Shown piece by piece: positions 11,289-21,810 of a stretch of 53,055 bases of DNA. The DNA lies in assembly GCA_027575765.1 (NCBI GenBank), contig JANBPT010000226.1, positions 1 to 53,055 of the forward strand, given 5' to 3'. The stretch is from Tieghemiomyces parasiticus (Eukaryota > Kickxellomycota > Dimargaritomycetes > Dimargaritales > Dimargaritaceae). Numbering within the stretch: position 1 is the stretch's first letter; each line of letters starts with the position of its first letter. The position numbers and the translations under genes are program-made. The notes beneath the pieces are model-generated. The model did no database searches, had not been told where the DNA came from, and was given only the letters and a program-made list of their open reading frames with translations.

Positions 11289-13138
11289 AGCGCAGTCAAT
11301 AGTTGGTGGATGTTAGCTGAACCGTGCAGAGCAATCGGTAATCCTTGGTTAACAAAGAAAGGTGCAGAAAATCGAACCTGAAAAAATGGAGGCCGAAAAA
11401 TTATAGTCCAAGGGTAAGCCAGTTGCCGTTGAGGAGGTGTGATGGTAAGAATACTGCCCCGTAGTCGGCGGCCGGTTCATTTGGGTATCACTATCTTCTG
11501 TTCTAGAGCGGGCGGAGGGTGGCGTCCTTTACCATCCTTCAACCCACTAGCGCGCTGTGATACACAGCTGGTGAGTGGGACGGCCACCCCCGCCACTCGT
11601 TTCCATTGCAGCAATACCATGTGCCCTACGAAAAGTTTTCTCCTGACTAATGGCGTCTTATATCCGTAGACGAGTCCCGTTTGACAGTTCACAAACGTAG
11701 GACATGTATCCTTGTACCTGTCTAATCGTCGGAAAAAAGACAGAGAGGGAGGAGAGGGAAAGAAAGAGTACAATCTTTGAACTGTATCGACCCGTGACAT
11801 ATCGTCAATTAGCATACGCTCTAATGATGGTTGTAGGGAAAAACCAAGTAGCAGTTCGAGATTTACTCGCTATTTCACAGTTTCTCCGGCTGAGAACTAA
11901 AATTTCTTCCAAGATACTTTGGACGTGAATGACTCAGCGATTGACCGCGAAGTCCCAACAGTTTTAGAGACTGGTCATGTTATGATATCGTAGTGGCAAA
12001 GAAGAGGCGAATGAAGAAGCGGGCGTAACACAAGTCTCGGCTGCCAGTGGTGAACCAGACGACGGCAGTGGTATCTGCCAGCCATCTTCATTTGACGGAG
12101 CCGGTAAGTGGTAGGGCGACTAACAATAGCACCCCTATGCTCCCAATTCATTGAGGCCGTGGAGGCCCACACTGTTACTAAGAAAAACAGAGGTATATCT
12201 CCCCTAATAACCATCATTAGTTCGGTGAAAGATGCTTGGCCACAAGGCTTTCGATGAAGACGAAGTCTCCAGACTAAAGCTACACGGGAAGGTCAAAGGA
12301 AGGCTCTTAAACGAGACAGGCTTCTTAAAACGGCAGAAGGTCAACGGATCAGGCCTTTGCCCTCCCCCCCTCTGTTCCCTCCTAATCCACCCTCTGCACC
12401 TTCGCACCAAGGCCAACACATCGTGTCTCTCATATTCGACGAGACCCGCCACTATTAACCGAGTGTTGGCGCCACCGCTGCCCCCTTCCCTGTGACCTCG
12501 AATTCTACAATGGCCGTATTGGGCAAATAGATTTTCGCCGAGGCTTCTGCATCATCTCCTGTGCCGATACGGACGGCAGTCTTCCGTTCATTCACCATAT
12601 AACCCAGCTGATCTCACTATAGAGGCAAATGGGAGCGCCAGTCCGAAGAATAGGCGGCGGGTTCGGGTCCTGGACAGGTTCACTCGCTCACGGAATAGCC
12701 TGTTTTCCAAAGACGGCAAGACCTTGAGCTTTTCTATTTTCTTCTCTCTTTCTATCGTATTCTACAGGTGCCTTCTCTACCAGTGCTGCGACTGTCGGTA
12801 ATATTAGCAGCGGACAGTCGGCCAGCGCTTGATGTATCTATTTTTAGGGACACGGTCCGCGTGTAGTGAAGGGGAAAGGTAAACGTGACCATCCCCTTCT
12901 GTCGCCCTCGGGTCCGCATGTCTTACGGCTCCAAATCGTTCGGGTCACTCCAATCACGCAAGGACGAAAGCCGACCGTTCATATCAGATCGTATATAAAT
13001 ACACTTCTCGCATCCTCCCCCATTATATTCATATCTACAACAGCCGCACTCTGTCCACAGCGACTTTCTGACTGCGCCGACTACTCCACGCTTTCGCCAC
13101 CAAACGCTTAACCACTCATAATCCCCAACTCCGCTACC
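11289..13138. other. Intergenic stretch with promoter of the small secreted gene
   Basis: About 1.85 kb without a convincing gene. Short frames at 11439-11928 and 12204-12495 overlap on both strands and carry no motifs. A GA-rich run lies at about 11740-11770. The right end holds the TATA box and leader of the small secreted gene. Confidence 0.45.
12992..13000 (+). promoter_or_regulatory. TATA box of the small secreted-peptide gene
   Basis: TATATAAAT lies about 140 bases upstream of the ATG at 13139. The leader between them is rich in C, A and T and free of G runs, typical of a strongly transcribed fungal gene with a 100-nt leader. Confidence 0.6.
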
Positions 13139-13435
13139 ATGAAGCTCTTCAGCACTGCCATTGGCGCCGTCGTCGCTGTGACCCTGGTCCAGTCACTCCC
13201 CACCTCAGCTGAACTGCATCGGCGGTCAGGTGAGATCTTAACCGCAAAAAACGCTGCTACCGTGGGTGCCGGTGCCTCCACAGCGTACTTGGCGAACAAG
13301 TACCTTGGCAAAAAAGGTGTCACTGGCTACAAAAAGTATGGCCTGACGGGTGCTGCTGCCGTGGCGGCCATGTATGGCTCGAGAAAGGTGGTCGATGCCC
13401 TCAACAAGAAGGACAGCCCGCCCAAGAGCAAATGA
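13139..13435 (+). CDS. Small cationic secreted protein precursor, 98 aa
   Basis: Residues 1-24 form a signal peptide (MKLFSTAIGAVVAVTLVQSL, likely cut after PTSA). ELHRR follows, a dibasic site of the kind cut by Kex2-type proteases in fungal secretory pathways. The predicted mature part (about 69 residues from SGEI) has no cysteine and is strongly basic. It contains two small-residue-rich segments (AATVGAGASTAYLANKYL and YGLTGAAAVAAMYGSRKV) that could form amphipathic or membrane-inserting helices, and it ends in KKDSPPKSK. A TATA box and AC-rich leader precede it, and the start context is CTACCATGA. Function unknown: antimicrobial-type peptide, surface protein or effector are alternatives, none proven. 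Confidence 0.75.
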   Translation: MKLFSTAIGAVVAVTLVQSLPTSAELHRRSGEILTAKNAATVGAGASTAYLANKYLGKKGVTGYKKYGLTGAAAVAAMYGSRKVVDALNKKDSPPKSK

Positions 13436-13739
13436 TAGCGAGCTTTTGTGGCCACCTCCCATCTGTACCATGGTTGATCAACTAACGTTTTTCCTTCGCT
13501 CAAGTAACTAAACGGCTCGTCTTATTGTTTCGGCCATCAGGACATGTGTATTTTTCACAAGCCAATCAGCCCACGGTGCCATATGTATTTACCATAACCT
13601 TCGCTGTTCTTATTCATATCAGTAGTATTGCCATTATTCAGCCTCCTAACCGAGTACTCTGAAAGGAATACCATAGTAAATTACGTTGATTATCAGCTAT
13701 AACGTTAGTATAGACGGCATAAAACTATTGCAGATTTTC
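13436..13739. other. Short AT-rich intergenic spacer
   Basis: Three hundred bases between the small secreted gene and the first transposon remnant; nothing recognised. Confidence 0.4.
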
Positions 13740-14815
13740 TAAGCAAAACCATGTTTATTCAATATAGCTGCCACCACTCTGTACCACTCGGCGAGCCCTT
13801 TCTAGCCATCCATCAAAACAGGCTCTATAGTCACTTGGCTGGAGCCTGGCTAACTGCAATTGCCAGGCGCCCACAACTGCCTCCACTGTGCTGAACTCCT
13901 TGCCCCTTAGTTTCTGTTTGATATTCCTGAACAGCCAAAAGTCGCAGGGGGCCAGATCAGGACTGTAGGGAGGGGCTGGCAGAAGTTTGAGTTTAGAGGT
14001 GGTAATGTAGATCTGGGTAGCTGCAGCACAATGTGGTGGTGCATTATCATAGTAGAGTCGTGGAGGATGACAGTCCAGGCTTCCACGTGCCTCCACCCAG
14101 GCCTGGACCCTAGGCTTTTGCCTGTTCTTTACGTAGGTTTCAGTGGAGACGATGACACCAGGGGGCATGACGCTCAGGTGTAATAGGCCGTTCCTGGTGG
14201 AATAAATGGTCAGCACCACCTTGGGCGTGGTATGGCCCCAGTGAGTCTCAGTTGGGACAGAGCCACCTTTAGGACACCACCTGCGGCAACTAGAGCCAAA
14301 AGGGAGGCATAAAGGTACACCCAAGTCTCCTCACCTGAATATGATGGAGTCCAGCAGGTAGCCATGGGCCCCGTCGAACTCCTCCAGGAACTCAGTGGTA
14401 CAATGTCCCTGCTGGCGGCGCTGGTCATTGGTGAGGGTGTGGGGGGGACCCAGCAATTGAAATAGCTGTGCAACCCCAGGTCCTCACACAGTACTCTGCG
14501 CATGGTACTAGGAGAAGTGCGGCAGGCATGAGCCAGCTGCTCAGCAGTCAGTCGAGGGTCTCCCTCCAGCCGTCCCAGGATTATGTCCCCATAATGTTCA
14601 CTAAAGCTGTCTGATAGGTGACCAGAACAAGGGCAGTCTTCAAAAGAGTATTGACCTGTGTGAAAGCAAGCTATCCGCCTATAGACGGTGGAATAGCTAG
14701 GGACAGCCGGGCTCAGTTTGGAAGTCAAAACATTAAAAATATTGTCTGCCTTGCGGCCCTTCAGATGGTAATTATAAATAAGAACCCGTACGTCACGCCT
14801 GGTTCATTTGGGCGG
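13740..14815 (-). mobile_element. Mariner-like transposon remnant 1 (frameshifted transposase)
   Basis: The minus strand encodes a mariner-family (DD34D) transposase in pieces: 14728-14210 gives the helix-turn-helix part and 14324-13755 the catalytic part. Visible family marks are FHTGQYSFEDCPCSGHLSD, LTAEQLAHACRTSPSTMRRV, DNAPPHCA (second catalytic Asp) and YSPDLAPCDFWLF (third). A run of seven C where the sister copy has eleven breaks the frame after NCWVP. A TGA interrupts the next part, and the expected GDETWV motif appears only in another frame, as SGEETWV with Asp changed to Glu. The element is therefore a pseudogene. Terminal inverted repeats were not identified, so the ends are approximate. 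Confidence 0.85.
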
Positions 14816-15268
14816 AGTGGAGAATGGAGGTTCTTTGAAAAGTAGACATGATGGATGATTAAACAAAGCAAGGTGTGAAGTCAGAAATGGTTCGACCTTG
14901 GAGTGGTTTATACCAATCGATTTGCCATTGTTGGCTCTCCCAAGTTTTACCTGGTACACTGCGATCTGAAATCTCCAGATTACAAGCTGCAAACGATTTC
15001 GTGCCACCGATGATATTGCGCCTATCACAGGCAGTTCCAGGATTATAATTCCACAATATTTACCAATGGTTTCAAGCAAGCCGCCAAACCGAGGCTCATA
15101 TTTAGAGAAGTAATGGCCTGTGTGAAAACGAACTAGCCACCGGTGGTTGGCATTGAGGCAAGAAGTGGTCGAGCCCAGTATGGCAGTTAGCTCAGATAAC
15201 ACGCAATAAGTTTTGCGGCCCTGGGAATACAAAATACTAGAGGCCCATATATCATAATTTGTAAACAT
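14816..15268 (-). mobile_element. Older mariner-like fragment, N-terminal part only
   Basis: The minus-strand frame 15268-14804 resembles the N-terminal half of the transposase in remnant 1: NYDIW...QGRKTYCVLSELT matches NYHLKGRKADNIFNVLTSKL, and WLVRFHTGHYFSKYEPRFGG matches IACFHTGQYSFEDCPCSGH. No catalytic part follows. The fragment lies directly upstream of remnant 1 on the same strand, so it may be an older copy interrupted or replaced by it. Similarity is modest and the ends are uncertain. Confidence 0.55.
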
Positions 15269-15540
15269 GAGGGAGGGGGAGGGGGGGCTTCAGAAGTCGA
15301 CATGTCGAAGAGGTAACAAGGCAAGTCGTAGAGTAGGGAATGACTATAGCCTACAATGGTGTATACAATTCGATTCCTTAACTAAGGAAATCTTGTTTCA
15401 TTTACAACACTAACTTCCGAGGCCGTAAGCTGCACTTGTCATTAGAATTTTATGTGCCTATACTAATAATAACAATATTCTGGGATCAGGATTAAATAAA
15501 TGGCGACTGGAAATTGGGTGTGACCATGCGCGGTAAAACC

Positions 15541-17253
15541 TTACACAATATGCTTCGGTTCATGGTTGTCGTACTCAAAGGCTAGCGGCGCGGACACGGG
15601 CTGTTGGTGGTGGTCATCCGCGTGATGGTGGTAGTGGGCGGGGTTAGCGGGCTTAGGGGACAGGCGACGGAGATGGCTGCGCTTCTCGTTGAACCCCGGG
15701 TTCCCCTCATCCTCGTCGCACGAATCGGAGATTTCACCGGGGGGCAGGCCCGAAGGTTCCCTCAACTGAGCGGCGGAGCCTCGCGAGAAGTGGTTCATGG
15801 CGTAGGCCAATTCAGGGCCTTCACTGCGACCTGATTTCTGCTCCGAAGAGCGCCCGGCCGACGAGCCGAGGGTACTCCGAACTTGAGACGCGACGGCGAG
15901 AGTCCAGAAGATAGCGGCGGCGGAGAGCAAAGTTGCAATTTGTACCAACACGGTGAATAGGGAAAAGCTTTTGACTCCGGGTGGGAAGATCAGGGTCCCA
16001 ATTATGCACCCTAGACAAATGACCCAACCCAGGCAGGAGAGAGTGCAAAGGTAGGTCAGCTTGACTAGGGCCATGGGTCCGGAACCGGTCTTGCGAAGGT
16101 TCCACTGTGACCGCGTAACAATGCCACAGCAGACGAGGAGACTGATGAGTTCAAGGATGGTAAGGATGGGCATAGCGAACTGCTGCAGAACCATCAGGAA
16201 AACTACGCCGGCGGGGGTCAAGGTCACGTAGGTCTTGACGAAGAACATGATAAGAAGGAGCAGCATTACAAGCCCTGTGAAAATAAAGAAGACATTCAGG
16301 TACTTAATGAAACGCCAACGGTAGATCGACTCTACGACACGCATCCACTGCATAATGAGGAAGGCGTAGGCAAAGTATTCCGACATTGAGGCCAAGATAA
16401 AGACACAGAAGCGGCCCTTCGTCAGAACGTCCTCCAGTGGGTAGATTAGGAAGAAGAAGAGGTGGATAAAGAGACACACGGAGGAGGCCAGCCGGAATAA
16501 GTAGCGCCCGTGGCACATGTAGCTTTCACGGAACACCAGGCAGTACAGGTGGAAGGTCACGTACAGGGTGGCAATCAGGCCCAAGGTAAAAAAGAGCCAG
16601 CGGATGACGGCGTGGGTGGTTGAATAGTAATAGTCGGTCCAGGGACTCACGTCGTGCACCAGGGTGATGGCCAGGCCGGCTGTGGAGTTGGTGGTACCCA
16701 GGGCTTGCAGCATCGTCTGCAGCACGTCGGCGCCGATGGCCATCAGGTGGGCCTCGTCGTACGGTAGATAGTCGAGGTAGTAGTTGTAGGTGTCTTCATT
16801 GAACCCGCCAATATCACTCGTCGAGTTGAAGCGTGAAGGGAAGAGGAGGGTGTCAATCGCGGCCAGGATTGCCCGGGCCGAGGGGGAGCTGGTCTCACGG
16901 CTGGCGTGGAGGACGCTGAAGACGCGGGGACACAGGGGGTTAAGGGTCACGATGGCCACTAGCTTGTCGTCGTCGCCATCGGTTGCATTGACGGACAGGT
17001 CGTATTGCGGCTGGCCGGCCATGGTAAATTGGCAGTCGCTGTCGAGTGAGACTTGGATGAGCCGGGCGGGGTGAGGCGTGTCCGGTGGTGGGGTTCCGTA
17101 GCCGAACAGCGTGAGGTCGAAGGCTGCGAGGGTCTGGTTGGTATCGGTGAGTGTGATGGAGGCGCGGACTACGAACTGAACGGCAAGTAATATACACGCC
17201 ACCGCGAGGCGTACGAAGGAGAAGGTGGGAACCCGCATGCTGTCCGATAGCAC
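15541..17253 (-). CDS. Orphan seven-transmembrane protein with signal peptide and ectodomain
   Basis: A 570-residue membrane protein. Residues 1-31 form a signal peptide. Residues 32-213 are an extracellular/lumenal domain with several Asn-X-Ser/Thr sites (NQT, NAT, NST) and three cysteines. Seven hydrophobic segments follow at about 217-240, 251-271, 281-305, 316-340, 349-379, 395-422 and 430-456. A hydrophilic tail (457-570) contains an acidic patch (DSCDEDEG) and a His-rich run (HYHHHADDHHQQ). This layout is that of a receptor-like protein, and similar architecture is known in GOST/GPR107-type proteins, but I see no family-specific motif and do not assign one. The ATG at 17253 gives the signal peptide; a second ATG at residue 6 is an alternative. 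The gene is intronless as read and flanked by transposon remnants. Confidence 0.75.
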   Translation of the reverse strand: MLSDSMRVPTFSFVRLAVACILLAVQFVVRASITLTDTNQTLAAFDLTLFGYGTPPPDTPHPARLIQVSLDSDCQFTMAGQPQYDLSVNATDGDDDKLVAIVTLNPLCPRVFSVLHASRETSSPSARAILAAIDTLLFPSRFNSTSDIGGFNEDTYNYYLDYLPYDEAHLMAIGADVLQTMLQALGTTNSTAGLAITLVHDVSPWTDYYYSTTHAVIRWLFFTLGLIATLYVTFHLYCLVFRESYMCHGRYLFRLASSVCLFIHLFFFLIYPLEDVLTKGRFCVFILASMSEYFAYAFLIMQWMRVVESIYRWRFIKYLNVFFIFTGLVMLLLLIMFFVKTYVTLTPAGVVFLMVLQQFAMPILTILELISLLVCCGIVTRSQWNLRKTGSGPMALVKLTYLCTLSCLGWVICLGCIIGTLIFPPGVKSFSLFTVLVQIATLLSAAAIFWTLAVASQVRSTLGSSAGRSSEQKSGRSEGPELAYAMNHFSRGSAAQLREPSGLPPGEISDSCDEDEGNPGFNEKRSHLRRLSPKPANPAHYHHHADDHHQQPVSAPLAFEYDNHEPKHIV

Positions 17254-19199
17254 TGCCCCTGTTGAGCTCAGGGAAGGTATTATCTATCGCAAATAAAGGA
17301 GGCTGCACTCGGGACGGAGCTACAACAATAGTGAAGCTAAGGGTGCTGGCCTCAGGGTAGGCCTAGGAGAACAGCAGGGATAAAGATACGCATTAAGGAT
17401 ACAGTTGCAAGAGTGTGGTTCGGACACGGCTCCCTACTAGTAGGTGGCAGCTCAGCGGTTTTATACCACCCACCCGGGGCTTAGGCGGGAGCGCAATCAC
17501 TGTAAATGCGGCCCTGTACGTAAGGGTTTTATGAGGGAAGAAGGCCTCTGTGAAAACACGAGTTCACTAGTTACAAAGAGCGACGATCTTAAGCACCACG
17601 GCCGAGCCACAGGGTCATAATACATAATGCTTGACAAGGGAGAGCTGATGGGTAGGCCAGGTAAGTACCAGGTACCCTACTTTACGGATGGCCCATTCTC
17701 CAGCTCACTACCCGGCTGGCCAATCATCTCAGTATCCTATGGCCCGAAGCACAGCCCGGTGCGAGATTAATGAGGTCTTACACTCAAGGACTCCACATGC
17801 CTTTTCCAAATCCAGAATCTACAATCCCAGTAAGCCAGGGGGGGGATCTCCGAAGGTGGCCTGGTGTCTCGCCGCTAACCCACTAGTTCGGCATCTGGGA
17901 AAAAATATCTGGCAAAAGGAGAGACCGTGAGAGAGTCGGAGAACCTGGCAGGCAATCTAGCGGATCGAAACCCGGCGGGTAAATGGGATTAAGGCAGCCA
18001 GCAGCATGCTAGCAGCTCTAAGTAAAAGAGGGGGGAAATCTATACTTGATTGGTATAGTTCGACGCTGGTTGCTGCCATCCCGCGGGGCAGAAGGTATGC
18101 AGGTCTGTGGCCAACGTAGTGACCTAGGAGGGTAAACCTCGACGAGGAGGAGGTAAATGAGTGCCCAATTTGGAAGCCCAAATCGAAGCGAACCCACTTG
18201 GCTTACGGGATACCCATCCTACACAAGGCCGGCGAGATATGGCAACATTGCAGGATAGGCAGCTGGGGTACCGGTTGAGACACCAGCTGGGGTAGTGTGG
18301 CCCAGCCCGATGATTACCACGCTAGTATGACTGAAATAGGTTGATCAACAGTTCAGTGTTCGACACAGTCCGGCGCTCACCTCGCGGTCCACCTGGGAAC
18401 CATCGCGCTGCTTCTGTTGAGGGCAATAACCACATACTGCAAATACCAATGGTACCCAACGACTCTGTGGGCCACATGCAACGGTTTTAGAACATGGCCA
18501 TGACTGTCGGTGAGAACCAGCCTGTCGACCCTTACTCAAAGTAAACAGTTTTCCTTAGAGGGAATATATTGGAGCCCTAGCCCTCGCCTGCTGCAGGGTG
18601 AGGGTGCATCATCTGGTTTCCTATTCACTGGTGACCCTCCTCCCTCTCTCATTGCTGAGAGCCAAATAGGGCGTGGCAAATTTAGGACAGGGGATATCGG
18701 GCATTCACATTGCCAGTAATTCAGACGAACGCAGGGCTGGTAGTGGCCATGCAGTGTACTGTTAGCCAAAAATCAATCATACTGCACATTAGGTCGACTA
18801 TCCCCGTCTATCGTTGTCTGCCGTAATCAATGGAGAGGTGTCTCCTCTTTGGCAAACCCCGCCTTTGTTGCCCCAATGGCTAATTTTTAAGATAGGGCTG
18901 GTCGGCCTTGCAGGCCGCCTTTCTTACCCTATTTTTTCGATTCTATCGCCATAGTCTCCTGCGCTCACTGCCTGTTCCACTACTGTGCCCTCTTGCTACC
19001 CGCGGATATTCTTTACTCTTTTTCTGGCCATAATCAGCCGACCAGTTACGGCGGTCCATTGCTATTACGCAGCAAAGTTATTTATTAAAATAGTCATGCA
19101 AGCTATTGGTGGCGTTTATTTATATAAAGCACCATCGTAACGTATTACTCATCGAAAATTAGATACCCAGGCATTAAAGAAGGCCCTATCATTACTTTT
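17254..19199. other. Gene-poor stretch upstream of the 7TM gene
   Basis: About 1.9 kb containing the promoter of the minus-strand 7TM gene and otherwise only short frames without motifs on both strands. Composition is close to even. No RNA gene or repeat was recognised. Confidence 0.45.
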
Positions 19200-19960
19200 C
19201 TATTGCTTGTTATGCGTTGAATTCCTGGTGGCCACCGCCACCTCAAATGGGGTGAATTTCTTACCGTTTAGTCGTTGGGCTACATTCCTCAACAGCCAGT
19301 AATCACAAGAAGCTAAATCTGAACTCCAGGGAGAGCTTTGAAAAGGTAAACTTCGGGCACCAAAAATGGAGATAAAGGTAGCTGTGTCTTGATGGGGTGA
19401 CGCATCATCGTGTTGGTACCGTGGGGTGTGAGGTTCACAATCTCCGAGTGTTGTTACCCAAAGGCGAATCCTAGGCTTAAGTTTATAGTATGTGTCGTGG
19501 TTAGCAGTGTATCGGGCGCAAGGGAGATTGGAATCACAAGAGTGATAGCATGACTTTGAACCCACACCCCACCACAGTTTAATCTTGTATATGACACGGT
19601 CCTGGTGGGTTTGGGTTAGTACGGGTCTAATTTCAGATGGCCACCTCAGGCGATAAGAGTCAGCAGATGGATCATTGAGATACTCGCAAGTCTCGTAACT
19701 GGTGATAATGGAGACCAGCAGGTACTAACTGGTCCCATCTATTATAACCTGGAAATTGATGGCGAAACGCGCCAGCTGGCGATGTTTGTCATCTATGGGG
19801 TCGCGGGGAGGAGGACGGTTGTTATTTGCGAATCCTGAAGTCATGGCACAATATGTTGTGTATTATGCTAGGACAAGTATGGTAGGCATGGGCTGGTTGC
19901 GCACTAGTCGCACGAGGTGCTTTTTTTCCTCCGGCGGTGTCGTAGTCTAAAACTCTACTC
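19200..19960 (-). mobile_element. Mariner-like transposon remnant 2 (strongly decayed)
   Basis: The minus-strand frame 19565-19200 retains decayed catalytic-domain sequence: HDDASPHQDTATFISIF corresponds to DNAPPHCAAATQIYI, and SSDLASCDYWLLRNVAQRL to SPDLAPCDFWLFRNIKQKL. The similarity continues at DNA level to about 19960, for example around 19700-19730 (the GGAGACCAGCAGGTA region) and 19860-19920 against remnants 1 and 3. Many stops and substitutions make it the oldest of the three long copies. Confidence 0.65.
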
Positions 19961-20430
19961 CCTGATCCATATACCAAGTGAGGCCAACCGACTACCTTTC
20001 CGTCCCAGGCACTGCCATCCGGCCTTAGTGGTTGCGCCTTATAGAAGCTGATTAACAGAGGGTCGATCGTCCTATTCTCACGGTGGCCCCACCCTTCCGT
20101 CACCTTCATTACCCAAACTGGGTGCCGCCTGCTATTCTTTTAGGGCCTATTCATCTTTATTCCTGATCCACGGCCACTTAGTTATCTCTCCACTTCCTGC
20201 CGACGCCCAGCCCAGCTGCGACCTGTTGTCCTAGCCTTTCTAGCCTAGGCTGAATAGTTACTATGAATGATGCCGGTCATTGTTCCAGTATAAAAGACCT
20301 ACTGATCGTTATTCAATATAACGACTGTCATCACCTAAATCATCAACCCCCGTCTACATTAGAGCTTAACAGCTAGTTTTCTTTTATTAGTATAGATGGC
20401 TCCAAATCATTATGAACTTATTTAAGTCCA
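19961..20430. other. Spacer between two transposon remnants
   Basis: Nothing recognised; AT-rich towards the right end. Confidence 0.4.
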
Positions 20431-21292
20431 ATTATGTTCATTAAATATAGTCACCGTTACTCTGCACCACTCGGCGACTTCGTTCTAGCCAGCTATCATA
20501 ACAGGCTCTACCGTTATGTGGCTGGAGCCTGGCTAGCTCCGATTGCCACGCGTCCACGACGGCATTTACCACGGTGAACCTCTTACCCCTCCGCCACTGT
20601 TTGATATCCCTGAACAGTCGGAAGTCGCAGGGGGCTAGATCAGGGCTATAGGGAGGGGCCAAAAGAATTTTGAGTTTAGAGGCGGAAATGTAGATCTGGG
20701 TAGCTGCAGCACAATGTGGTGGTGCATTATCATAGTAGAGTCGTGGAGGATGACTGTCCAGGCTTCCACGTGCCTCCACCCAGGCCTGGACCCTAGGCTT
20801 TTGCCTGTTCTTTACGTAGGTTTCAGTGGAGACGATGACACCAGGGGGCATGACGCTCAGGTGTAATAGGCCGTTCCTGGTGGAATAAATGGTCAGCACC
20901 ACCTTGGGCGTGGTATGGCCCCAGTGAGTCTCAGTTGGGACAGAGCCACCTTTAGGACACCACCTCCGGCAACTAGAGCCAAAAGGGAGGCATAAAGGTA
21001 CACCCAAGTCTCCTCACCTGAATATGATGGAGTCCAGCAGGTAGCCATGGGCCCCGTCGAACTCCTCCAGGAACTCAGTGGTACAATGTCCCTGCTGGCG
21101 GCGCTGGTCATTGGTGAGGGTGTGGGGGGGGGGGACCCAGCAATTGAAATAGCTGTGCAACCCCAGATCCCCACACAGTACTCTGCGCATGGTACTAGGA
21201 GAAGTGCGGCAGGCATGAGCCAGCTGTTAGGCAGTCAGTCGAGGGTTTCCCTCCAGCCGTCCCAGGATTATGTCCCCATAGAGTTCACTTGC
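20431..21292 (-). mobile_element. Mariner-like transposon remnant 3 (5'-truncated, near-identical core to remnant 1)
   Basis: Minus-strand frames 21007-20441 and 21216-20893 encode the same transposase as remnant 1, including DNAPPHCA and YSPDLAPCDFRLF. The segment 20687-21123 differs from 14004-14440 at only two positions by eye. The C-terminal part (20441-20680) differs much more, and the N-terminal part stops at about 21292. The homopolymer has eleven C, which restores the frame lost in remnant 1, but a TAA stands in place of a Glu codon near LTA-QLAH and the same internal TGA is present. The copy is non-functional. Confidence 0.85.
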
Positions 21293-21810
21293 CTTTCACC
21301 GTAGCAAATTTATATTTGTTTATCATCCCATCTTTACCCATGCCTTTCTATTCACGTAGTTTTTAATTATTGTTTACGAAATCAGCTTCCATTATAGTAA
21401 AATATTAACGTTGACCGCGGCAGGAACCAAATCGACCAGCCTCTATAAACATCGTTAGTCAAGGATAGCAGGCATTGGCTACACCATGCTTTAAGCGACA
21501 AGGGCTAAAGATCAAGCGTGCAGTAGGATCCCAGGCCAGTATAAAAAGTAGGTAGTTGCAACAATGCATGGTCACGTTATCCACTCCCCTGCCTCCCAAG
21601 AAAAAAAAAGTGAGGGTATAAAGAGAAAAAAAAAAGTTAGGGTGACGATGCTGGCGTGTGGATAGCCATAGTGGGTAGAGGACCGCCTGCTCCTTATCAA
21701 ATTTCGCATTCACTTTCTTAAGCTTACTAGTCTACGTTGTATTTTCTTTGGTGGGTCCGCCCATTAACAACTTTTAACTATTGTGTATTAGAATTGCTTG
21801 ACATTTCGCA
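21293..21810. other. Promoter region of DBP3
   Basis: Five hundred bases, partly AT-rich, with two poly-A runs near 21600 and 21626. No TATA box could be named with confidence. Confidence 0.4.
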
